DNA from: Sisyra terminalis
Taxonomy: Eukaryota; Arthropoda; Insecta; Neuroptera; Sisyridae
Reading direction: 5' to 3'
Assembly: GCA_958496175.1 (NCBI GenBank)
Contig: OY292276.1
Span: 36,290,449 to 36,354,448, forward strand
DNA length: 64,000 bases
Of this stretch, positions 25,742 to 34,662 are shown piece after piece. A program made the position numbers and the translations under genes. The notes beneath the pieces were generated by a model. It made no database searches. It worked only from the letters and a program-made list of their open reading frames with translations, and was not told where the DNA came from. Within the stretch, counting starts at the first letter, position 1. Each line of letters begins with the position of its first letter.

Positions 25742-26104
25742 GTTGCCAACTCAGGCATTGCGTCTTATCCTCATAAAATTAATAATTATCACTGGCACCA
25801 GCACATTTGACAACGTTGCACATTTTCTATTTATATATATTTTTTTTAATTCAGTTATAGCTGTATTTGAATCACCACAAATAAGTGGGTCACTTAGAAA
25901 AAATTACACACCCATAAAAACAACAATAAAAAAATACACTAATGCAATTTCAATAATACAACATCAAATCAAAGCACTTGATCCAACAAAACTATGTCAT
26001 TTAGTAGTTTTTCTGCTTTATAATCACATTTTTCTTGAACACTAAACACTATTAAAATATTGTTTTCCCAAAAAATATTGCACAAATCGATCACAATCAA
26101 GAAT
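25742..26104 (-). other. 5' UTR part of the claudin-like exon
   Basis: A good reverse-strand acceptor (ATTATTTTTTTACAG, AG at 26106-26105) starts an exon at 26104 that runs into the ATG at 25741, leaving 363 nt of UTR. The open forward frame over 25665-26045 is the antisense shadow of this region and has no family signature. Confidence 0.45.
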
Positions 26105-26516
26105 CTGTAAAAAAATAATAATCGAATTAGTAATGTAAATAATATAATCGTATTTTCGTCGGGAAACTACCATAAATTCGTGAGCCTGCTATTAAGACTA
26201 TTGGCCCGGAAAAATGAAATTATATTTGTATAATGTTGAAGAAAAACCTAGTTTTACAAAGTTATCGGGGGAAAAGACAGATCAATAATTTTACACACGA
26301 ACAAAACAGGTAATGCTGCCCGACTTCCCACTTGCGCACCCTCTAATGCAGGGGTGTGTTTTCCCTACTAACCAACCAACCTATCTTTAAAAAATAAGCT
26401 AGAAACTACGCGTAATAAAATCAATTTTTTACTCACTCTTAAAAACTATTAATAAGTGCATTAAAATAAAAATTTACCATAATTCAAAACACGACAAAAT
26501 ATTTCAAGAATCTTAC

Positions 26517-26640
26517 TTGTTTATCTTCAAGATGACACATGATTTCATCAAAAATTTCAATTATTAAGGAAGAATTTCCACCGAGAAAATTCAAACACTT
26601 CACGTTTCCTCTCTACTTTGTTTTTTTTTTATATAAAATT
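26517..26640 (-). promoter_or_regulatory. Putative promoter and non-coding exon 1 of the claudin-like gene
   Basis: On the reverse strand TATATAAA (26635-26628) stands about 30 nt before a GC-richer segment (near 26600), which ends at a CAAGTAAGA donor (intron from 26516). Splicing to the acceptor at 26105 would remove a 412-nt intron. The arrangement is consistent but rests only on consensus sites. Confidence 0.3.
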
Positions 26641-27826
26641 CCTAGGGTTTCTGTTTATTAATTCATTATAACAATATGTCTATGTTGACTTAATTTTTAA
26701 CATCATTTAATCTAAAATGCTCATATTCTGTGTTCAACCCCGAGTTCCCAAATTTATTACTCTATTTAATTTACTTGCAAAACCTTCTTTATTGGGCAGT
26801 AAAAACATTCATTTAGTTTTGAGTCATTGAGAATTTTATTATAAAAATTAATTACCAGCCCATTGACAAAAAAAAACGAAGGTATCTTCGTACATTCTTA
26901 ATTAATCTCACACATATAGAAGACTGTTAAAATCGAACTCTGTAAGGCACCATAAATTATATGAGTCTCCTTTTCTTCTAAACATTTCCCTCGTATTTAC
27001 AAGTAATAAAATTTCGCCCACGAAAAATCTGAACAAATAAAAAACGTAGATCGAAATTTTCGCGATTACAAAAAACGTTAAAGTATTTTATTTGAACGAT
27101 CTATTCTTTGTGAAAGCCAGTTAAAAGGCGACGAAATTTATGTTTTTGATAAGAAATAATGCAAGATTTGCATTCTTTTTGTGTTTATTTCGCACTTCAA
27201 TAAATAAACGTGAACCAATTTTTAGATGCAATTACAAAACCATCAATAAAGACTTAAAATGAGTGATATAAATAGCTATTATTTCTTTCAGTATTCTTAG
27301 TGTGCAATTTCCATCAGAAAGTGGACGTTCTTAAAGATATTTGTGAGTTTTTTGATCATAATCTTAGAAAAAGAATTTGTTCTTCAAATAAAATATTGAG
27401 AAAAAAAAACTTTGCTTATATCCCATACATTTATTTACTGCACTCGTGGATGGCTGAAATTAGATTCAGACTAAAAATTAATTCACTGAAGACGATAGAC
27501 GAATAAAGTATAATTCGAATAAAATAATATTTATAAAGTATCTGTCTATACAAGTCTAATTTAACAATACATTTGCATTAATAAACGTTTTTATCGTCAT
27601 TATCATAAGTTTATTATATTTGTCTCTCCGGTTTCTATAAAATCAAAACAGCTGAGCAGATCTTGAAAAAATTGGTATTTAATTAAACGTTTGGCAAACG
27701 AAATACGTATCTGAAGTAAGATATGAAGTTAGCTTAGCAATCGGAATACGTATCGGCGGTTATACGTCATAAATATATTTAGTTTGAACTTTTAATAAAA
27801 TCTATATTTATAGTTTACTTTTATAA
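26641..27826. other. Upstream spacer of the claudin-like gene
   Basis: No gene was recognised. The forward frame 27300-27506 follows an acceptor-like TTTCTTTCAG but has no recognisable protein and strong AT bias. Regulatory sites for the reverse-strand gene may lie here but none stands out. Confidence 0.3.
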
Positions 27827-28530
27827 GAGGTCATCTATAAATTACGTCACACGTTCGGAGGGTAGAGGATGGATTAGTCAAGCATATTGACATCGTATGA
27901 AAAGAGCCAAGGAGGTTCAATAGCTTTGTGACATCGTATGTTAAAATTCAAAATATCAAAGACCATGGGCACAAAATTATAGTTTTAAATCTTTTATTAA
28001 CAGAAGCAATCGTATATCGTTTCGTTTTACTCTTTTCTTTTGTTTATTATTTAAAATACTTGACTTTATGTTAACTTTCTAATTTTTTTTATTACTTAAT
28101 GAAAATAAAAAAGCTATGGTTTAATTTTAATTATTTCCAATTGGTAACAACCCGTAAAATATTTACTACCCAACATTGAAACAACCGACAAATAACTTCC
28201 CGTGAAATATTTACAACTCAGCATTGATACCATAGGCAAATGACAAAAATCAGCAATTGAATGAAATCGAAATTATAGTTGACATCATAACTACAATCAG
28301 TTATTCCAAATTTGAGTCAAGTATATTTGGTTCTCACTCTTACGTATTTCTTTACAGTCGTTATTCTTATTTTTGCCGACATTCATACGTTTGCCTATTA
28401 TTATTTATTGATAATGAAACTGAAAAATAACATGGCATCAAGAGGAGGGAGTTAAAAATATAACCACCTTTTACAAGGTGGTGAGGAGGGAATAGTAAAT
28501 TTTGTGTGACGTAACTAATGAATGGCCCCT
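27827..28530 (+). mobile_element. M1-type inverted-repeat element, copy c
   Basis: The left end GAGGTCATCTATAAATTACG then TCACAC is inverted at the right end (GTGTGACGTAACTAATGAAT then GGCCCC). At about 700 bp it is longer than copies a and b and contains a copy of repeat R2. No transposase frame was seen. Confidence 0.65.
28150..28380 (+). repeat. Dispersed repeat R2, copy 2, inside M1c
   Basis: It matches 5010-5190 and 52740-52960. This copy has its first block duplicated in tandem: a unit of about 50 bp beginning TAACAACCCGTAAAATATTT is followed by a diverged unit beginning TAACTTCCCGTGAAATATTT. Confidence 0.6.
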
Positions 28531-29444
28531 TATATACTATATAAATTAGACTTCAATATATTTTATGTATTGTTTACAGAGAAACCATTGTTCATTCACA
28601 GTATAATATATTCATTACGAAAAATATAAAGGAAGGTATTACTTGCGTACTATGCGTATTAAGTGTACTTGCGTACAACTGAATCCAAGCTTAAATAATC
28701 ATTAAAGACATCATTGAGTATCTTTTAAAATAAGTAAAAAAGGTAATGATAATGTTTTATTTTAATTATTAGTTTGTAAACGTACACCTTAACGATCTAA
28801 ACGATCTGTTTTTTAAGATATCGGAATTTTGTTTAAAATTGTAATAGTTGGTACAAATTTTAATTGTAATAGTAGAAAATTGTAATAGTTCCGATATTTC
28901 ATGTCAAGTGGCTCATCTAAACTAATACTATTGTTCCCATATTAGTATGTCACGCAAATGAAGTGGACGGTATTGTATAGTTAAGTCTCAAAACACAAAG
29001 CAGCGTAAAATATGCAATATTTTATTTTAATTATCATCATGAATATTTTATAAATACATCTTTAAAAAATTGACCAATTTTATGAATTTTCTAATATTTA
29101 CTTATCTTTATATTGAACTTTGCGAATAATGGAATTTAAAGTGTAGTATAGGAATGATAAGGAGAATTCTTTCGACATGTGCTTGAGATTTCTTCAGATT
29201 TAGCCGTAGTGTATAAAAAATATTTGTATTGTAATGAACTTATAAAAATTTATTTGGCTGTTACTTCGAAACAAATGAGAGTAAATAGTAGATACTTATT
29301 GTATTATATTTTATTATATGTACATCATTGAAAACGATATAACAAGGGTTGTTTAGATGGGCTACTTAAAAATCATAAATTTATGTTTAAAAGTATGTGT
29401 TCCAGAAAATTAAAGTTTGTAAAATGCGGGGCGTACATCTTGAT
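28531..29444. other. AT-rich spacer, no gene seen
   Basis: A short internal duplication of TTGTAATAGTTSGTACAAATT-like sequence occurs near 28840-28890. No coding or RNA feature was recognised. Confidence 0.35.
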
Positions 29445-29672
29445 CAGGGATGGCTAACCCGCGAACCACTTGAGTCCCCCCCCCCCTCTCCGGGACCATT
29501 TTCCCGGCCTGCAAGATTCATAATACTTTTACAAAATAGTTAAAACCTTTGTATGAAAAAATGTCCATAGTAGGTCCCATATCTAAATCTCATATGTGGA
29601 TTTTACGTAACCCGCGGAATTATGATAAGTTTCTAAATTGGCGCTTGCGATCATTTGGGTTAGCCATCCCTG
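29445..29672 (+). mobile_element. hAT-like MITE, family M4, copy a
   Basis: It begins CAGGGATGGCTAACCC and ends GGGTTAGCCATCCCTG, a perfect 16-bp inverted repeat. The interior (GACCATTTTCCCGGCCTGCA then AGATTCATAATACTTT) matches, inverted, the copy at 43449-43670. It is 228 bp and non-coding. The 8-bp flanks (ATCTTGAT and ATTTTATG) share five positions, possibly a decayed target duplication. Confidence 0.85.
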
Positions 29673-31595
29673 ATTTTATGTTATGTTAAGCATAAATAAA
29701 AAAAATCTTTTGTATATTGTTTTTGAGGTTGATAAATACCTACATACAAATTTACATACGTCGAAAACTGTAAAATAGATTCAGAAATGCTCAAAATTGA
29801 TATTTACATCAAAAATGTAAGAAACGAAAAATTTCGCGAGAAAAAAAGTCAAGAAAAAACAAATGAAGCTGCATAGTACCTACGAAAACTATGCAGTTTT
29901 TCTTAAAAACACTAACTTTTAAGATAGAAAAATAATTAGTACATTTTTCTCACCTCTCAAATATAGATAGCATAGCAAGTGATTTCTTCGGTAAACTACA
30001 GATAAGATACGTCTTATCTACGTGTAAATATTTGATGGTGCAGATTTTTCAAAGGCTATTTAAAATTTTTAAAGCTAATTACCAATACTATCATTAAATG
30101 AAAAAAGTGAGTACACACATGAGAAGAATCAAGAACTGAAAACGGAGCCAAGGACAAATGCCATAAATTCTCTCCTATCCATGATTTTATTTTCAATATT
30201 TTCCGTTGAAAATTTTTCATTGAATTTAAAATATCTTTATAATTTTACTTGCTCAACATTGTCGTTAAAAAGAATGTTTATTTGTAAGTGTCATGGTATT
30301 AAAATTAATTAGTATCTACCTTAAGCTAATTGATTTCAACAGAAAAAATTTTAAATATGTCAATTAGGTGGTATAGTTGAAAATATTCATTTTTAATCTT
30401 CGACAAATTAGAAAGTTGAACTTACATTAAATTTTGAAAATTTATGTCGCGGTTTTGTCGAATAAATATTACACAGGAAGCACTTTAAAACAGCGTCGAA
30501 GCATGTGACAACAATTAAAAATAAATAAAAACATTCATTCACTTTACATTAAAAATCACTAGACTATGAATGAATTTTCCAATTTTGATAATTATTTGAT
30601 TTTTTTTTTCTTAAAATAAATAACAATAGCCTGCAATGGTTAACGATAAACTAAATATAAAATCATTTTTAGTAAATTGGACGACACCGTCATCCGTCCA
30701 CGAGAAAACCACCTTTGCCGGTGTAGATGGGGGACCGGGGCCCCCCATTCCCCCACACATTTACACACACTAAGGCATTCTTAACATATTTTATTTGTAC
30801 CCATAATATCTGTGTTGGATTTACATATGTATTGTAGTATATGTGGCAGCGAAGTAGAAATTTCAATGGTAGGGGGTAGTCACGGTCGCGAGACTTATAA
30901 CTGATATATAAACAGACACAAGTGGGAGATTTCTCAATTCAATCTAACTTTAAGTCGTTTGTTTCCAATATATTCTACTAAAACACAATTATAGTTGCCT
31001 CTTAAGCGAACAAGTCTGCAAAAAACCAGGAAACTGTCATATAACATTCACGTAAACATTCTGTTTAGATTTATGGCACCCTGTAGTGAAACCCAGGGAA
31101 AAGCTCGTTTCGGAAACCAACGACATACGGTTCCGCTTTTACAGTAGATAACCACTCCGAAAGACTATTGTTGCCTTAAAAACAACAATAAATGTTTGTT
31201 ATGTTATCTTTGAAACTCATCAATTCTTTTCACAACTAAAACAATTAATATTTTAACCAAAATCTACAAAATAAAAACAAAAAAACAGTATGTACGCGCG
31301 TGAGAAGTTATACTTCAATGACATAGTAAAAATAGGTTTTTAATCCAATGCCGTAGCCTCTTCCGGTAGTGCCTGAACTAGCACACCAGTTATAAGCTTT
31401 GTGATTACTAAAATATGATACAATTTTAAACACAAATTACTTTTAATATCAAAATATCAAAATACATAATAGGAAACGTACTTGTTGCGGCAAAGACAAG
31501 GACAAAGAATATAAAGTTTTAAATACATCCATGTTAAAGGAATACAAATATAATAATTATAGCCTCAAATTTGTACTAAAATGTTATTAGTTTCA
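29673..31595. other. Spacer with a GC-richer retroelement-like patch
   Basis: 29.7-30.65 kb is plain AT-rich spacer. At 30680-30770 there is a sharp GC-rich island with the near-palindrome GGGGGACCGGGGCCCCCC. At 30840-31190 lie a TATATAAAC box, a reverse-strand CGCGACCGTGAC (like part of an arginine-tRNA primer binding site) and AATAAA, which together suggest a degraded LTR. No paired LTR or gag/pol relic was seen. Confidence 0.3.
31304..31316. repeat. GAAGTATAACTTC motif, inverted copy
   Basis: The exact reverse complement of the 13-mer at 19194 and 32983, preceded by ACGCGCGTGA. Confidence 0.4.
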
Positions 31596-31604
31596 ACTGT
31601 TATT

Positions 31605-31690
31605 TCGATTTCATTCAATTGCTAATTTTAGTCATTTGTCAGTTGTGTTCGTGTTGGGCTGTGAATATTTCATGGAATATAACTGGGTTT
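31605..31690 (+). repeat. Direct repeat, left copy
   Basis: It aligns over about 80 bp with 32466-32550; shared blocks are TTTCATTCAA, ATTTGTCAGTTG, TTGGGC and GTGAATATTT. The pair flanks about 780 bp that contain the large palindrome. Confidence 0.65.
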
Positions 31691-32118
31691 GAAATAAAAG
31701 ATTATATTGGCTATTTATACATAGATATTATATGCTTACACATTTGGTTACTTATACAAAATATTTATTATATATTATATGAATTAACCATTAAACTGAA
31801 TTAACAGATTGGGTCACATGTTCGAAAAATACTTATAAAAAACCATTACCATATAGAAGGAGATTGTCGCCATCAAATATCATATATAGATATGTATAAA
31901 CAATCCTAAATAGCGATGTCCTAAAAATTATATTTATACAATAGTGATTGTATATTTTATTTACCTATGTATATCTATGAATTGAAACTGATTTTTAATT
32001 TAAATATAGAATTATATGATGTATTATAATGTATCAATCGACTTTTATTAAAATATTTTAATTATTAGACTGAATAACTTCAGAAAAATATTTTTCTTTT
32101 AAATGCATCTTAATTCTC

Positions 32119-32142
32119 ATAATAATAATAATAATAATAGGC
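32119..32142. repeat. (AAT)n microsatellite
   Basis: An uninterrupted run of about seven AAT units. Confidence 0.8.
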
Positions 32143-32245
32143 AAACGTAAACAATTATGTAAACACATACGTGTGGTGAAATACGATCATTGTTTCAAAT
32201 TTGATCTGAATGATTGTTGTTATGGTTTCAACAGTTATTTTTAAT

Positions 32246-32450
32246 TAATGTATAATAATATATGTCTTATGACTCAATTTCTTCTTTATAACGACATGCT
32301 TCAACAGTTTTTGGCTGTCATCATCTGGTAATAATTTTTCTAAAAAAAAAAAAAAAAATAATCATTACTTGATGATGACAGCCAAAAACTGTTGAAACGC
32401 GTCGTAATAAAGAAGAAATTGAGTCATAAGACATATATTATTATACATTA
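32246..32450. repeat. Large palindrome with about 90-bp arms
   Basis: The left arm (32246-32335) and right arm (32359-32450) are inverted copies differing at about eight positions, separated by a poly(A) loop of about 17 bases. Each arm holds GATGATGACAGCCAAAAACT then GTTGAA, a small hairpin of its own between GATGA and GAA motifs, recalling the CUGANGA/GAAA core of hammerhead ribozymes but with the leading C replaced. In RNA the whole would fold into a long, almost perfect hairpin. Confidence 0.85.
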
Positions 32451-32465
32451 ATTTAATCATTTAGG

Positions 32466-32550
32466 TTTCATTCAATAAATTTCCAATTTTTACAATTTGT
32501 CAGTTGCGTCAGTATTGGGCGGTGAATATTTTACGGAAAATTACTAATTG
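32466..32550 (+). repeat. Direct repeat, right copy
   Basis: The partner of 31605-31690, starting 15 bp after the right palindrome arm. With its mate it gives the locus an LTR-like layout. Confidence 0.65.
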
Positions 32551-32643
32551 TGTATTAATATGGATATAGTTTAGACTGTAAAATTCTAAAATATTTAGTT
32601 CAACGATCTTCTCCACGTTCTAAGGATTCTAACCGTTCTAAAA

Positions 32644-32691
32644 AAGAAATACATACACTGTCAAGTGTATATGACAGTGTATGTATTTCTT
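32644..32691. repeat. Perfect 20-bp hairpin
   Basis: The arms AAGAAATACATACACTGTCA (32644-32663) and its exact inverse (32672-32691) flank the 8-base loop AGTGTATA. The stem size is in the range of small foldback elements or hairpin RNA precursors. No mature small-RNA family was recognised. Confidence 0.9.
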
Positions 32692-33630
32692 GACTGTTTA
32701 CTAACTATAACTTCATATCTGATTCGAGATTGGTCGGGATGATCGCCCCTCCTTTTCCAATAAACGAAAAACGAGCGAGTGCTGCGTTACTTTGGTTGCT
32801 GCGATAAAGTGTTTAGTCGTCCTACTACTATGCATATCGCTCCCAAAAATCTACCAGATTTAGCCCGCTTGAACCGTTCTTTCTCGCTAACCGTTTGCGA
32901 GCCACTTCCTACTGTTATTTTAAAGAGTCATTTTTTTAACAATTTACTCTCATTAAACTTTTTTTTTCAAAACACGGGTAAAGAAGTATAACTTCAATAA
33001 GTATAAATATTCATTCTTTTTAATCTCTCATATTATATTCTGTGTGATTTTACCATGTTCATCCCGTTATTATCATTAAGTTTAGGGGTAAACACAGAAC
33101 GCAAATAGAGCCGCGGGAGTTTCGACAAACATTGTCGGTATTATTATCACAGTGATGATAAGTAGAAAATAAATAGACATTACTGGTATGTGGGATGGTT
33201 TAATTTCAGATGGAATACATTTTTGTGAAAATTATGGCATATGGGGATAAATGATTGGATAGCATTAAAGCGATTATAATCGTTCGAAGTTGCTCGGTTC
33301 AGATGACAACTTTCATTATGCCATGAGATTAGTTTGTTATCTTTAATCAAAATAGGCCGCAATACACCAAACTAAATCTGTGCATGATTGCTCCAGTTTC
33401 GTTCAGATAGGGGGAAACAGGAATTTAATAAAGTATCTGATAATATTTTCCATGATTGTTTTTCAAATGCTTTCAGATTGTCTCTTCTCATAAGATAGAA
33501 GCTTTGTTTTGATTACTTTTTATATAACTCACTTAGATATCTGATTTTATTAAATCCTTGTCAAACTTTTTCAATGTTATTTTAAGTATAAAATCAATTT
33601 AAAGCATATTCGAGAAAATGAAGCTTTATG
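32692..33630. other. Spacer with a GC-richer island, no gene identified
   Basis: 32730-32930 is GC-richer (GCGAGTGCTGCGTTACTTTG, then GCCCGCTTGAACCG) and gives a 70-codon forward frame with no family match. The 13-mer GAAGTATAACTTC ends it at 32983-32995, so the island may be an element internal region. Frame 33180-33362 (-) is unsupported. Confidence 0.3.
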
Positions 33631-33656
33631 CGGCAAGCTGACGTCAGCGGCAAGCT
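33630..33656. promoter_or_regulatory. CRE palindrome between direct repeats
   Basis: GCTGACGTCAGC (33637-33648) is a perfect palindrome containing the full cAMP-response element TGACGTCA. It sits between two copies of GCGGCAAGCT (33630-33639 and 33647-33656). A further direct repeat TCGAGAAAATG brackets the area (about 33610 and 33710). The GC content is well above the surroundings. CREB/ATF binding is the family inference; no target gene is visible. Confidence 0.4.
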
Positions 33657-34431
33657 AAATGCGAGCTTTCCGTTCGAGTCAATTAATTAATACCGACGTG
33701 TGGTACAACTCGAGAAAATGCATACTCTGATATTTTGTTACCATTTTTGATACAGAAAATTCATATTATTAAATAAGTGGATCGTATGTATAGGTAGCTT
33801 TTGAATTTTGAATAAAAAGATTGTTTGTCTTCTTTACTCTAATAGGTATCTGTCGGTCTTTCTGTTTAATATTCAATCAATTGAAATCTACTGGACCGAT
33901 TTTATTCATCATTTTATGGCTTGCAGATCAATTATGCCCGTTGGTTTTAGTATACCTTTATTTTCGACAAGGAACAAACACAGAAAAAAATCACATCAAA
34001 AATTACAGTAAAAATATCGTAATGTCTACTGTAGTATAATAGAGTATAGGACCTGAACTAACGCTCAATACTTTCTACAATGTCGCATAGAAAAATTCAT
34101 TTGACTAAGATTACTTCTTGAAACAGCAAAATAGTATTCAGTTTCATGAATTTCACGATATTCAAATTAGAAAGATTACATTAATCAGACAAGACTAGTT
34201 GCAAAAGAAGAGTTTCTTATATTCGACAATTATTATATTTTTATTCTGAAATCGACAAAATACTCATAATATGGGCTACAAATAATGAGACAATTAATTA
34301 TTTTAAATCAATTGTTCATCACAAAATTTTATTTCACGACTATTATAGTTATTGTATAAACTTAGTGGCAATATTTAGTTGATTTATAAGTCTCTTCTTA
34401 CATCTTATTAATACATATAGTTTTAGTATTC
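33657..34431. other. AT-rich spacer, no gene seen
   Basis: Two overlapping short forward frames at 33808-34039 have no recognisable protein. The phrase CTGGACCGATTTT at 33891 resembles the motif at 7906 but soon diverges. Confidence 0.35.
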
Positions 34432-34662
34432 CAGTAGCGTAGCATAGTGGATGCCGGGGGTCATGGCCCCGGGCGGCACATGAAAATGGGGTAGCATATA
34501 GACTTTAATATTTTTCTTTGAGAAAAACATGAAGAGCACATTTTTTAATAACTAAAGAATTTAAAGTTATTTTAGTTTTTGCCAATTTTCACTAATGATG
34601 AAAATGAGCGGCAGTGAATTTGCGGTTGACCCCGGGAGGCAAAGTTGCACGCTACGTCACTG
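34432..34662 (+). mobile_element. hAT-like MITE, family M3, copy a
   Basis: It begins CAGTAGCGTAGC and ends GCTACGTCACTG, the common hAT-type CAGTGRCGTAGC terminus. The interior holds CCCCGGGCGGCA and a TTTGAGAAAAACATG block, both also in the copy at 47140-47404. It is 231 bp; the 8-bp flanks TAGTATTC and CAATAGTC agree at five positions. Confidence 0.8.

Noticed and set aside
25665..26045. 126-codon forward frame
   Set aside because: It is antisense to the claudin-like exon and its UTR, has no domain, and its second half is poly-Asn/Lys/Ile typical of AT-rich DNA.
32246..32450. Canonical microRNA precursor
   Set aside because: The arms are far longer and more perfectly paired than a pre-miRNA; foldback element is the better reading.
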